In this document: positions 8,701-20,340 of the stretch, one piece after another
Position numbering within the stretch: position 1 is the stretch's first letter
How the letters are laid out: the number at the start of each line of letters is the position of its first letter
Assembly: GCA_003116975.1 (NCBI GenBank)
Contig: BGKB01000021.1
Coordinates: 62,001 to 126,000 of the forward strand
Source of the DNA: Aurantiochytrium sp. KH105
Taxonomy: Eukaryota > Sar > Bigyra > Thraustochytrida > Thraustochytriidae
Direction of reading: 5' to 3'
Length of the DNA: 64,000 nt
Translations under genes and position numbers: made by a program
Notes under the pieces: model-generated
What the model saw: only the letters and a program-made list of their open reading frames with translations
Database searches by the model: none
Told to the model about the DNA's origin: nothing

Positions 8701-11596
8701 TGGACCAAGGTATCGTTCTCGGTCAAGATCAGCTCCGCCAACGAGGCGATACCTTCGCAGTTAATCTTGTTGCCCCCAAGACTGTGCATGATGTTGTGAG
8801 GAACGTGAGTCGATCTGCCCTCTGCTACCCTTGCTTTTGACTTTCAATGAATATTTATCGCCTCCCGCATATGCATGCCTGCCACCTTCAAGCTCGTCCT
8901 TCTACTTACACCAATGAGGTGAGCGAGCTGTTCTTGCCCAAACCTTTTCCGAGTCCGACCGCGCCCTTGTCTCCAATTTTGTTGCCGCGAAGGCTGTGCA
9001 GTATGCTCAAAGTGTCAGTGTCAGATTCCCAGGCTCCTACTGCCATTGCCTACCTTTGCGAAATCCCAGCTTTCGCAACTCTCCACCACACCGAATTCCC
9101 TCTTTGAGAGTTAGGTGCGAACAAACAAACTTACATTAAGGAGTCCAGAGAGCTGTTGTTGCTCAAGGCATCGCCGAGCGCGATGGTGCCCGATGCGCCG
9201 ATTTTGTTGTCCTCAAGACTGCGCATAATTATTAGCGTAATAAGTGCCAAGTGTAAGCGTTCGTTCATTCGAGCATCCCGCCTTCCTGCTCCTCGGCAAA
9301 GCATGCTGGCGCCTTGCCTCAAATGACGCGCAACAAACATACATGAGTTCCTTGAGCGAGCGATTCTTGCTCACGCCTTTCCCGAGCCCGATGGCACCAC
9401 TGTCACCGATCCTGTTCTTCTGGAGACTGTGCATCGTGATGGTGGGTGAAAACGGCCCCTCGACAATGTCAGTGTACGCTCTTCGCATTTCGATTTCCCG
9501 TGAATGCAGCCTTTTTGGTGTCGTCTCAAAACGCGAACGAACGACACAAGCTTCAAGCAACGTACGTCATGAACGTCAGCGAGCTACTCTTGCCAAGGCC
9601 TTTTCCGACCGCAGCAGCGCCCTTGCTGCCAATCTTGTTGTAAGAAACGCTGTTTGTCATGATTGTGGCGAAAAGTGCAAAGTGTCAGCATCAACCTCTC
9701 GTCTTGGTGGGGATTCCCGCCTCTCATTTTTGCTTCTCTCTGTATCTGCCGCCTACACACCCTTGCCCGCCATCTTGGTTCGAGTCAAAAATCTGGACAA
9801 GACACTTACTTGAACGAGGTCAGCGATTTGTGTTTACCCAGGCCCTCTCCGAGACTCTGACCGCCCGCAGGGCCGATGTTGTTCCACTGAAGACTGTGTG
9901 TCGATGTGCATTGTCAGAGACCGTTACCACATTACCGTCGACTTGCCCGACATGGACCTTTTTGAACTGATGGGACTGCGCAATTCGACATTCAACTTAC
10001 GTAATCGAGGTCAGTGACTTGTTCTTGCCCAAGCCTTCCCCGAGCGCGACAGCGCCGTCGTCGCCGACCTTGTTGGAGTGAAGGCTGTAGATAATGATCG
10101 CGGCGAAGAGCGTGAAATGTCAGTATCTACCCTTTGGTGGTGCCACACTTGCGTCATTGGACGGGCACCTGAAACTTACTTCAAAAGTGTCAGCGATTTG
10201 GTCTCGCGCAGACCTCGACCGATCTCAGCAGCGCCCTCATCGCCGACGCTGTTGTTGTGGAGACTGTGTATGGAGTGCGTGTCAAAAGACATATTATCGT
10301 TAGAGTGCTTACACCACGTTCCGCCACAGTCAAGCTGCTTTGACGAAATCCTTGCCGGTATCGCCTCGGACCGTCTTTCGAAGAGCCATATGCGCAACCT
10401 ACATCAACTCCTCCAGCAAGCTCTTGCCCAAGGCTTTCCCGAGAGCGCTGCCACCCTTTGCCTTGATCATGTTGCTATCGAGACTGTGTATCATACGATG
10501 GTGGTGATAATGTGAGTATTTAACACTGAACAGCAGGCCATCTATTTCGTCTCTGCAATTCTGCGGCTAACGTACTTTAGGACCTTGAGCGGACAACCCA
10601 TGGTCAGAGCTTCCGCGATAGCAACTGCGCCGGTAGGTCCGATGGCGTTACGGTCTTCCCACCAATTGCCTCCGAGACTTTACAGAAAATTGAATCGAAT
10701 TGAATGTGTGTGAGTCCTCTCTCTTCAATGATGGTCAACTTTCGCGCGTTCATGCTTCACTCTTGAGCAAGAGCTCTTTTAAGATCGAAGGTGTCCAGGT
10801 AACGCTGCCGTTTCAACTACTTACTTGAGCGAGGTCAACGTCTTGTTTTTGCTCAGCCCTTTGCCAATCGCAATGCCACCCTGCTCATGGATGATGTTGT
10901 TGAAGAGACTGTGATAACCGGCCGGCCGGTTATGAGTTAGTATTTTCCTGTTTTCGATTTTCATTCATCTCGTCTCGGCCGTCTTGGGCCAGAGACTCTC
11001 TGAGACAAGATGTCGAAGGGAAGAAAGGAAACTCACTTCAGCGAAACGAGCGAGGCATTCTTGCCAAGCTCTTCTCCGAGTACCTCAGCGTCTTCATCGC
11101 CAATTCCACGATCAGCGAGACTGCGTATAGATGTCAGTATAAAAAGAAATCCGTCAGTCAAAGTGAAAGACATGCAAGACTTTTTCAGTGAAAAAACGTA
11201 CTCGAGCTCTTTGACGCCTTTGCGCATCAGTGCAATCGCAGCATGCACCGCATCGAGTCCACGAAGCCGGACCTCGATGCCATCTTCGGGGACTTGATCA
11301 TCGTTCTCGTCGTCACTGCGATCGCCGCCACCGCCGCCGCTGCCATCGTTGTCATCGTCGTTGTCATGCTCCTGACCGCCACCATCATCTCCTCCGTCGT
11401 CTCCCCCATTGTCTCCATGCAGAGACCCCGTCTCTTGTATATGGTCACCTTCATTGTTGGGGTCGCGAACCTCGTTTTCTGCGAGATCACGACTCTCATC
11501 GTCTCCATGGCCTGCGCTACGCGCGGAAGGAGACGTGCGTTCGGCCTCCGACATGCGAGAAGCGTATCTAAAAAGCGAGGCAGTAAAGCTCTTCAT
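5760..11596 (-). CDS. LRR-protein kinase-TIR receptor-like protein (14 exons, 1428 aa model)
   Basis: Receptor-like, probably cytosolic: no signal peptide or membrane segment is seen. I assembled the exons by hand at GT-AG sites: 11596-11202, 11120-11037, 10908-10825, 10677-10576, 10483-10403, 10263-10180, 10084-10001, 9893-9810, 9649-9566, 9426-9343, 9218-9135, 8993-8910, 8781-8695, 8625-5760. The sum is 4287 bp, one frame, 1428 residues. Every intron is phase 2. Order: acidic Asp/Gly-rich N-terminus (about 1-120), 12 ribonuclease-inhibitor-type LRRs (about 132-473), a region of unknown fold, a divergent kinase (VALK near 670, HGDIKPRN near 764, DLD in place of DFG, APE), an Asn/Asp/Glu-rich linker, and a TIR-like domain (FFLSH start near 1112, FCLAEL with the expected NADase Glu). 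Known TIR enzymes cleave NAD+; activity here is inferred. An in-frame stop lies upstream of the ATG. The kinase glycine loop is not canonical. Confidence 0.85.
6905..7062 (-). repeat. imperfect short tandem repeat coding for the acidic NEDQDD linker
   Basis: On the + strand the repeat is made of variants of ATCCTCGTT. In the gene it encodes NEDQDD-like units between the kinase and TIR domains. Such tracts vary easily in length; here the frame stays open. Confidence 0.75.
8695..11120 (-). repeat. tandem array of 12 single-LRR exons and related introns
   Basis: Twelve exons, nine of 84 bp and the others of 81, 87 and 102 bp, each encode one LRR. Each repeat runs LxxNxIGxxGAxxLG followed by xGLxKNxSLxSL. 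All start after one base of a codon and end after two, so all are interchangeable. The introns of 69-160 bp share short similar stretches (for example AAGTGTCAG-like sequences on the + strand near 9006, 9670 and 10108). This suggests that exon and intron were duplicated together as units of roughly 180-240 bp. Confidence 0.85.
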
Positions 11597-11699
11597 CTCC
11601 GCTCTTCGTCACTTCCGTGTCGTCTGCTTCTGATACCGTCAAGTCGTCTGGCCGCTTGCTGTCCTCCCGCTACGCCGTCTCCCCTCCCAAGCACCAGGT

Positions 11700-11730
<31 letters not shown>

Positions 11731-13139
11731 CATGCAGGCAGACTACCTCCCTCCCTCGCTCGCTCGCTTGATCGCCGCGTGCGCGTTTCGGACGCCGGTG
11801 AACTCGGGTCTCGCCTGCGCTTGGAGCGATGCTGCGTTGCGGATCTGCTGTTTGTCTCAAAAGAGTGGCGGGGCCGTGCAATCGCCCGTCCTGCGCTGCC
11901 TCTGTTGATCTCTCCTCTGTCCTTTGCGCTCCGGCGGATTGGAGACCGAGGGGGGTTAGTGGGGGGGGGGTGGGGGGGTGTAGCCGCCGAGCAGGGAGCC
12001 ACTCGCGCAGGGACGGCCGCGGAGCGCGAGCTAGCGCGAAGGAGCGCGTTGTCCATTTCCTCGTGCCACTGGTCGCTCGCGCATGCCATGCAAAATAACG
12101 CAAACCTTCCTTTTTCAGTAGTAGACTCTGAAAGAAAGAGGGGACAAAAAAAGGGACTGCAGCGCGTGCACACGCGCCGTCGTGCTGGGTGTGCACCCTA
12201 CTCACTCTCAATGTTTGTATTAGGTAGGCCTAGTAGTTGGGTAGTAGGCCTATACTGCTTTTTTCTTTTGAATCTCATGCAGCGCCACCTCTGCTTCGTT
12301 GCCGCGCTGCGGCTGGCTGGCTGCGGCTACGCCGGCCGGCTGCGGCTATGTAGACCCGCTCACCAGGGCGTTCAAGCAAGCAGTCAATGGCTGTGGCGTG
12401 TTGGCGCCGCGCGCTGCACAGCTGCAGAGCCGCGGTTGCCAACCGGCAGGGGCCGCCTGCCACGGCCAGCGGCCAATGGTCCGCGATCCCACAGTTGCCT
12501 CGACAGAGAGAAAGTCTCGCGGGCGGGAGCACTTGTCTTTGATGTAATGACAGTGAGTGCCAGGCAACGAGGCGACTGCGCCATGCAGCCTGTGCTACCG
12601 GCACCGTGGCTGGCGGCCGCTCTTGACGCGCGAAGGGAGGGAGACTGACGGCGAGTACGAGGTGTCCGCAACGCACACGGCCACGCTGGCCTCGTCTGGG
12701 TCTGGCCTGTTTGCTACTTCATACGCCGGGGCCGCTTTCGCGAGTCATGGTGGATGGCTGTTCTGCTCGGTGCTGGGGCATGGCACGCCCTTTTAGCTTG
12801 CACTTTTCGCGGGAGCATTGTCCGGCAAGCCTTCATAATCAAGTTGCGACAGCCATACCTACCCCATCCCCCCTTTCTCCTCCGGAAGTCGAATTTGCGC
12901 TGCCGGCTGGTCGTGCGACAGTACCCAGCCGCTGGGCTGGCCAAAATGGTAAGCACAGGGGAGGAACTGGGTCAACAACAACAACAACAACAACAACAAG
13001 ACAAACTTGCTCTTAGCTATCGTTGTTAGTCGGACTCGTCTCGATTTTGCAATACTTGGTCTTCACGTTGGCAATACTTATTTTAGTTGGCTTTGGCCTT
13101 TTGAAATGCTCAGATAAGGTCTTCATAACTTGCTTGGGT
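11597..13139. other. gene-poor region with simple repeats
   Basis: Open frames here have low-complexity translations and no family signature. Visible content: a (GGCA)n run at about 11697-11737, a run of G around 11956-11978, GC-rich direct repeats of GGCTGGCTGCGG type near 12305-12345, and a (CAA)n run near 12975-13000. The upstream promoter of the LRR-kinase-TIR gene should lie at the left edge. Confidence 0.5.
11697..11737 (+). repeat. (GGCA)n microsatellite
   Basis: About nine copies of GGCA with one change to TGCA near the end. It lies just upstream of the LRR-kinase-TIR gene. Confidence 0.95.
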
Positions 13140-13900
13140 GCCTCGTTAGGAGAAGTGACCTTGCGAAGTCCAATTTAACTGCCATGCTTCCTGTTGCGTG
13201 CTTAGCTGCCCGATGAGCAGGCTGATGCATTGCTCTAAAGGGAGACACAAGCATCCTGGCAAATCCTTCTCGAGCTGCGCGCGTATCGTACTGGGCCCCC
13301 ATTGTGTTCGACGGATTTTCAACGCCATCTCTAAAGAGATCCTCAGCTGGCCACTTGAAAGGGCCATGAAGTAAGTTGTTGCCGAATGTTAAGCCGTGAT
13401 CAGGCCGCTGCGCCAGACTTTGTGGTTTACCTAAAAGGCTATGGTGTTCAGCAAACGCGTGTACTCTGGCGAGTGAACCATTCTCTGCGAGTCATCGCTC
13501 ACTGTTGCCATTCGACTCGCAAGCTTGATCATTTGTTTCCACGTCTCCTTGGGCGTCTTCACGCACATCAATCCCTGTCGAGGTCGGGTCTCGCATGAGC
13601 AAGTCGCTACCTTGGTCGTGAACCTGCGTATGCAACGACATCACAAAGCTTGCTAACCGCTGCTGCTCTCCTTGCTGCTGCAGTTGATGCTCGTCTGATA
13701 TGCTATTGGCTCTGTTTTGTTTGTTGCACCGCTCGGCGGAGCTTGTCGTGTAGGCCTTTGATGATTAGGAAAAATGCCATAACGAAATGCACGTATGCCA
13801 TCTGGACTCCCCAAGGATTGATATACCATGGTATGTACGCAAAGAATACAGGAACAAAAACACAATCAAGGAAAGGAGACGGAAAGGGATCAAGAAAGCC
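13140..13900 (-). pseudogene. possible broken coding relic or unrecognised multi-exon gene
   Basis: Three neighbouring minus-strand stretches read like protein but in different frames. About 13900-13730 gives a hydrophobic segment (VHFVMAFFLIIKG then a Lys/Gln-rich end). About 13745-13505 gives a Gln-rich stretch (HQLQQQGEQQRL). About 13367-13146 gives another open frame. The first switch happens within a few bases near 13700, which looks like a one-base frameshift rather than an intron. No family is recognised. It could be a decayed gene, or a short multi-exon gene whose splice sites I could not settle. Confidence 0.3.
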
Positions 13901-13986
13901 TCGTTATGCATTGGCAAAACGCGATCAGTCAATCAGAAAAGGACAAAGGAGACAGCAAAAGCACGATGCCAATAGTTGTAAAAAAA

Positions 13987-15165
13987 TTAGAACTTGAGCA
14001 GGTGCGGGGCCATGCCCTTGGTCAAGGTGAAGGGGGCCTTGAGGTACTCAATGAGAAGGGGCTCCTTCTCGATGGCGCTGAGAAGGGCAGTGTCGACCGT
14101 CTTCTGGTCTTCCTTGCGCTTGGCGAGCCACTCGGGGTTGATCTCCTTCTGGAGGTTGAAGAAGCCCTCCTCGCCACGCTTTGGCTGCTTGGTGCGGGCA
14201 AAATACTTGTCGTCAATGTGGTCCGGGATCTTGACGCCGCTGATGTCGACCTGTGTGGAGGTGCCAATGACAAAGGACTGGTTGATGCGGCGGATGGGGC
14301 AGCCGTTGCACTTGTAGGGGCCTATGGAGATTACATTGCGGGGGATGAGCGCTGTTAGTCACTTTTTCTTCTCTCTTCTCTCTCTTTCTCGTCCTTCTTT
14401 CACCGCCCTTGTTGCGTTCCGAGATTGCTCTGTTCGCTTGCTCACGCTTGGCGGCCCTCAGCTCTCATAGCAATGGATCATTGCGCGCTCTTGCAGGCTG
14501 TGCCACGAGACCGCATCAACGTCGAGGCTCTCGTTCACCCCACGTTCGCAGCGCGCGCGCGAGGAGGCCGATGGGAGACCGGCTGATCGGTCCACCGGAG
14601 CCACGGGCGCGCCACGAGTCGGAGGCGATAGCGTCAGACGGGGCCGACACCTCGCGGCACAACTAGCCACGCTCACTGAAAGTTTTTCGATCATCGAGCG
14701 CGCCCATCGCATGAACTGAGAAGCTTGAGCGAACAAGCCATGAACAAACAGACCCACAAAAGCAACGGAGCGATACTTTTGTATCTCTTGTTGCTTGGTA
14801 ACGCGGGGAGGCGGTGAAGGTGAAGAAGGACAAGACGAGGTCTCGACTCGCACAAGTTTCGAGACTTGTGCGAATCGAGATGAAAAGACAGAAATAAACG
14901 TACCGGTCACGAGAAGGTAGCCCGACTCGAGCTGCTTGAGGAAAACAACGCGCTTGCCACGGAAGCGGCCGGAGAGCACGATGAGCACAGAGCCTGGTTT
15001 GATCGAGGCCTTGAGCTTGGTCGGTCGCTCGGTGTTGTTGATGTTGACCTTGGGGATGGCCTCATCGTCGGCGAAGTAGACGCCCTCCTTGCGGGCCTGG
15101 AAGGCCTTGTTGCGCTTCTCGACGCGCTTCTTGTACACCGCCGAGCGGCTCACCTTGGTGGACAT
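13987..15165 (-). CDS. RPL6: 60S ribosomal protein eL6 (two exons, 198 aa)
   Basis: Large-subunit ribosomal protein eL6. Exon 1 runs 15165-14904 and exon 2 runs 14321-13987. The 582-bp intron has a GTACGT donor and a CCATAG acceptor, and the join restores the family motif LLVTGPYKCNG. The conserved core [19 protein letters not shown] and [10 protein letters not shown] is in exon 1. Exon 2 carries [10 protein letters not shown] and the basic tail. The two exons sum to 597 bp. The start ATG gives [18 protein letters not shown]. eL6 normally has a longer N-terminal extension in animals; this short form resembles other protists. The 5' flank shares a telomere-like box with the eS4 gene in this window. 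Confidence 0.95.
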
Positions 15166-16252
<1,087 letters not shown>

Positions 16253-17689
16253 ATGGGCGAGCGCGCCGCGCCCGCCGGCTCCGCGCGAGAGGCGCGAGGG
16301 CAGGACCGGATGGGCGCGACGATGCTGGGAAACCAGTCGTCGCTCGAGGCCCAGCGCCGCCAACGCCTGCAGCAAGAGCAGCAGGAGCAGGAGCAGCAGC
16401 GGCGTGCGCGTCTGCGCCAGGAGGCCGAAGCCAAGAAACGCGCCAAGGCCGTCGCGCAGCTGAGACAAAGCGTCCTGCGCGCGTACCTCGAGGCCATGGA
16501 GCAGGCCAAGCCACAGGTCGTGGAAAAATTCGTTCCTTGCCGGCGCTGCGGCGCCTCGCAAACACGGGTCGTCGACGAGAAGAGCGGCGACGTCACGTGT
16601 CTGCAGTGCGGCTGCAGCGGGTTCGCCTGGGAGCGCAACGGCCAGGATGCTCACTTTGGCGCTGGCGCCGCACAGTACTCGGAGAGTTCCACGCGCGAAA
16701 GCTATGAACTCGACCGTGCCCTCCGAGAGCGCGCGCGCTCTGGCTGGCTCACAACGCGACTACACAAGAACAAACTAGCACGGAAGGCTCGCGCTGATCT
16801 CGAGGCACTCTGCAGCGACGACCGCACCGTCGAAATCGCCGCCCGCATGTTCGAGGCCTACTCGGAAGGCCTGGAACGACTCTGTGGATTCTCCAAGGTC
16901 GTTCAGGCCTGTGCCGACGCCGCGTCGACGCTTCTCAAAAGACGGGCACTTAATGAGGATGGAAAACCACCCCCTACATTTTCTTGCAAGCGTTGCAGAC
17001 GTGCCTTTTCGTGTAAAAAGGATGTCCGGCTTCATCGGTGCAAACTTGCGCCAGGACTTGCACCGTTGGCCGACGCCAAACCCAAGTCCCGCGTAGATAG
17101 ATTGTCTTCAGCACAGGAGACCCGAGGCGAACGAGTCTCACTTGAAACAAGTCAAACGCTAGCGTCATCGGCGCCTGCACAAACCAAGACCACAAGCGAC
17201 CCCTTGTGGCCCTTTTCGCCTGCTTCCGCCGAAGTGCAGAGCCCTGCAGGCACTGACATGGTCAGCTCCGTGACAGGCGAAGAGGAAGAGGAAGCGAGCA
17301 TGCACAGCAAGCATCAGCCACAACAGAAGTCTCAGCATGAACAGCAGTCCGAGCAGCAGCAATCGGCCGCCGTGAATGCCATCGGTTGCCGTGCCAAGGA
17401 GAAGGATTCCGTCGTTGTGGACTCCTCAGCAGAATCCAAGACACATCCGTCGCGCGACCTTTTATTGGCGGCCGCGCCTGGAAGTCTCAAGCGCAAGTTT
17501 CTTCAGGGAGGTCCCGGTGTCGACGCCGCAGGAGTCTCTGACACGAGCAAACTTTCCTCGAGTGGCGCTCAAAGCGAGACCACAACGTCTGGAGTTCTTG
17601 CCAAGTCACGCTCTTCTTCGCGTCCGGTTCAGACGACCAAGCGCAAGGCGCGCCCCTCCAAGGCGAAAAAGCTTCGCACTCGTTGCTAA
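16253..17689 (+). CDS. zinc-ribbon protein with TFIIB-like core and C-terminal C2HC finger
   Basis: 478 residues from the ATG at 16253. The frame is open further upstream, but that part runs through simple repeats and is not credible coding. After a Gln/Arg-rich coiled stretch comes a zinc ribbon: CRRC, then CLQCGCSG 15 residues later, with GDV before the second pair as in TFIIB-type ribbons. The next 110 residues are helical (LEALCSDDRTVEIAARMF, VVQACADAASTLLKRR) and resemble one cyclin-like repeat of TFIIB relatives. A single finger CKRCRRAFSCKKDVRLHRC follows. The rest is a disordered Ser/Gln-rich tail ending with a basic nuclear-localisation-like cluster. It is probably a nuclear DNA-binding or transcription protein. 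The TFIIB relation is my inference from motif spacing only. Confidence 0.65.
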   Translation: MGERAAPAGSAREARGQDRMGATMLGNQSSLEAQRRQRLQQEQQEQEQQRRARLRQEAEAKKRAKAVAQLRQSVLRAYLEAMEQAKPQVVEKFVPCRRCGASQTRVVDEKSGDVTCLQCGCSGFAWERNGQDAHFGAGAAQYSESSTRESYELDRALRERARSGWLTTRLHKNKLARKARADLEALCSDDRTVEIAARMFEAYSEGLERLCGFSKVVQACADAASTLLKRRALNEDGKPPPTFSCKRCRRAFSCKKDVRLHRCKLAPGLAPLADAKPKSRVDRLSSAQETRGERVSLETSQTLASSAPAQTKTTSDPLWPFSPASAEVQSPAGTDMVSSVTGEEEEEASMHSKHQPQQKSQHEQQSEQQQSAAVNAIGCRAKEKDSVVVDSSAESKTHPSRDLLLAAAPGSLKRKFLQGGPGVDAAGVSDTSKLSSSGAQSETTTSGVLAKSRSSSRPVQTTKRKARPSKAKKLRTRC

Positions 17690-18272
17690 CGTGCAAACAA
17701 GGCAGCAACCCATTGTAGACCTAGAAAGCATCTCCTGTCGATGAAAAAGGAGAGCGCCTTACACACACTGTGCAGATCGGACTTTCTTTCCTCTCCTGTC
17801 TCTTTTCCCTTTTCGTCGATGCGAATGAGCGAGCAAACTCTCGCGCCTTCTCGCTCTCTTTCTCCCTTTGTAGTAGAAAAAACCAATGACCTCATGATCT
17901 TCCGGTCCCGTTCTGGGACACCATCACTTCACCTACTTCTCCTTTCGCATCCGGCGTCTACGTACTATTATCCATTATCTGTCAAAGACTCGAATGGCAA
18001 TCAATGCTCGTCTTGATATAGCCGTCGCGACCAGCCCAGCCAGCCAGCCAGCAAAAGCCGCGAGGTGTCTCTGCACAAGTTCCTGCGGCAGCACGTGTCT
18101 CGCTGGTCCTTCTAAAGTAGCCGTCTTGTTCTCCCTTGCTTGTTCTCCTACCAGCAGCAGCGCCTGGAATGTCGAGCGCAAGTAAAGTAAATCAAGGCGA
18201 AGCTCAAGCAAGATTGCGTGGTCGACGCCGGCAGGAAGGCAGTCCTGCATTTGGCCAGCGGCGCGGCGCGAG
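17690..18272. other. intergenic region and 5' leader of CRT-like gene
   Basis: No coding region supported. It contains CCAG/GCCAGCCAGCC-type short repeats near 18030-18050. The promoter of the CRT-like transporter is presumed here. Confidence 0.4.
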
Positions 18273-20297
18273 ATGCTGCGCGGGGACGGTAGCGAGGCCG
18301 ACGGCCTCGGCCGCTTCGGCAGCGGCGATGACGGTTTTGGTGGTAGCAGCAGCGGCGGCGCAGGAGGACGAGGTGGAGCTGGAGGAGGTGGCGCTTTGCC
18401 GACAGCGTCCCGGGTCACGACGTCCACCGTCGGGGGAGGCCGCGGCGGCGGCGGCGCGAGCGCCGTGGGGAGCAGCAGCGGCGGCGGAAGCACAGGCTAT
18501 GGAGGGTACTCGCGGAGGAGGTTGCTGTCCACGCCATCGTCACCACGAACTGCAGCAAGATTCGAACGGCTCAACGAAGGGATCGAGTTCGACCGCGGCA
18601 ACTGCTGCGCACAAAGCGCGCAGACCGCGAGAAATCGCGCTGCGAGACTATGGAGGCTCGTGAAGACTGGGAGCATTTCGCTGCTTCGTTCATGCGGATT
18701 CATGGTCGACAGCATTGACGCAATTCGGGCAAGCCAGCGGGATGATTACCTCGAGTTGGACTCGGAGGACGACCCCGAGGACCCCTCGTCGCTGATGCTT
18801 TCACATAACATCCAGCTTTTCCTCGCAGTTGTGGCACTTATCTGTGTCACCGCTCTCGAACCTGTTCTCCTCAAAGTCATGGCCGACCATACCATGGTGG
18901 ACGAGCTGCGCGACTACCGCTACGTGCTGGCTCAACTCTTGATGCTTACGCACGTCCCGCTCGCCATTGGTTCGGCCATTTGGTACTCGTGCAAGTATTC
19001 TCGCAATGCCATGGAATCGTGCGATTTTCCAAAGACCTGGTTTGTGCTGCTCGCCTTCCTCAATGCTCTTCATCTGATCATGCAAGTCGTTTCTAGCGGC
19101 TCTGTTCCGGCACCCTTGACCATCCTTCTCGTTAACGCTTCCATCCCGCTCACAAAGCTCTTTGGGGCACTACTTACCGGTGTCATGATTGCAGTTCGCT
19201 ACTGGATGCCAAATCTTCCCGAGTACTGGCTCTCAGACGACTCGCCGGCCGAGCCTATGCTCCAACAAGCGCAACACCAGCTCATGCTCGAGCAACGTAA
19301 CCGGCAACAGCAGCAGAATGCATCGCGGGTCAATTTGTCGCCCGAGGTGACCTCAGACGCAGGCTGTTTCCGGCTTGCCTTCGAGCGGACACTGAAAAAG
19401 ACCCGACGGTTCATTGTCAACCAGCCATATGCAATCATGTCCATGTTCCTGGTGGTGTGCGGTGCTGCAATTGGCCTTTTCCCTGTCATATCGAACAGTG
19501 TCTCTGCCCTCGGCGCAAAGTCCTATTGCCACGTTTACAATGCTGACTGCGCCTCGAGCACATTAATCTTCTTGCTTGCTGCAGTGCCAGCAGCGCTCTC
19601 CGCCATTTGCGAGGAGCGGACTCTCGTGCGATACTCGCTACCTGTTGCGCCCATGATGCTGCACGGCTGGCTTGTCCCTATGCAATTTCTTTTCGGCGTC
19701 ATTTTGGCTCCCATCGGCCGTCATCTCCAGCATCCAACGCGCAAGTGGTCCAATGTGAGCATGGAGCTCCATGGTCTCGATGAAGAGGTCTCACAAGGTC
19801 TGCAGTGTATTCTTCTTGGCAAAGAAACAGGCATAGGATACATTGGTCATGCGGACCCCGACTGGTGCAAGCCGCTGTTGCCGCTGCTCATTCTCTTTTT
19901 GCTCGTTAGCTTCTCGTACCACATGCTCACGCTCTATATTATGCGCAAGGCCACGGAACTTTGTCTTCGAATTTGCACAGCGCTTGCCATTCCTATCGGC
20001 TGGTCCGCGCTCATCATTTACGACATCAATTTCCAGCCAAATGTTTCGAAAGACGTTCCAACTCAAATTGTTGTATCCTCGTACAACAAGGTGGCACTGG
20101 TTTTAATTGTACTCAGCATGTTCTTGCACAAAACCATTGCGGAGCCAGAGACCAGCTACATTCTCACGTCGCCTTTTGAGGAGCGAGATCGCATTTCCAT
20201 TGAGGCCGCCTCGGAACGGCATCGACGAACACTCATGCAAGCTCGATCGCAAGACAACGGTTCGGAGGTCCGTTTGCCTTCTCATGAAATCTTGTAG
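18273..20297 (+). CDS. CRT-like (chloroquine-resistance-transporter family) membrane transporter
   Basis: 674 residues. Residues 1-110 are Gly/Ser-rich and disordered. From about 178 there are about ten hydrophobic segments, as in the drug/metabolite transporter superfamily. Family landmarks match the CRT group: SIPLTKLFGALLTGV in the TM4 region, AAVPAALSAICEERTLV, an EVSQGLQCILLGKETG loop, and LLVSFSYHMLTLYIM near the end. The loop between the TM halves is enlarged (Gln-rich, about 325-375). Plant and protist CRT-like proteins sit in plastid or vacuole/lysosome-type membranes and move glutathione, peptides or amino acids; the substrate here is unknown. The length is greater than the usual 420-450 because of the N-terminal and central insertions. 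The ATG at 18273 is the first in frame. Confidence 0.8.
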   Translation: MLRGDGSEADGLGRFGSGDDGFGGSSSGGAGGRGGAGGGGALPTASRVTTSTVGGGRGGGGASAVGSSSGGGSTGYGGYSRRRLLSTPSSPRTAARFERLNEGIEFDRGNCCAQSAQTARNRAARLWRLVKTGSISLLRSCGFMVDSIDAIRASQRDDYLELDSEDDPEDPSSLMLSHNIQLFLAVVALICVTALEPVLLKVMADHTMVDELRDYRYVLAQLLMLTHVPLAIGSAIWYSCKYSRNAMESCDFPKTWFVLLAFLNALHLIMQVVSSGSVPAPLTILLVNASIPLTKLFGALLTGVMIAVRYWMPNLPEYWLSDDSPAEPMLQQAQHQLMLEQRNRQQQQNASRVNLSPEVTSDAGCFRLAFERTLKKTRRFIVNQPYAIMSMFLVVCGAAIGLFPVISNSVSALGAKSYCHVYNADCASSTLIFLLAAVPAALSAICEERTLVRYSLPVAPMMLHGWLVPMQFLFGVILAPIGRHLQHPTRKWSNVSMELHGLDEEVSQGLQCILLGKETGIGYIGHADPDWCKPLLPLLILFLLVSFSYHMLTLYIMRKATELCLRICTALAIPIGWSALIIYDINFQPNVSKDVPTQIVVSSYNKVALVLIVLSMFLHKTIAEPETSYILTSPFEERDRISIEAASERHRRTLMQARSQDNGSEVRLPSHEIL

Positions 20298-20340
20298 TGT
20301 GTTCAGATTCATTCTTTGCTCGTCCCGTTTGATTTTAATT

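Noticed and set aside
11617-12648. 343-codon + strand open frame upstream of the receptor gene
   Set aside because: It starts inside the promoter and microsatellite of the minus-strand gene, and the translation is Arg/Ala/Cys-rich with no domain.
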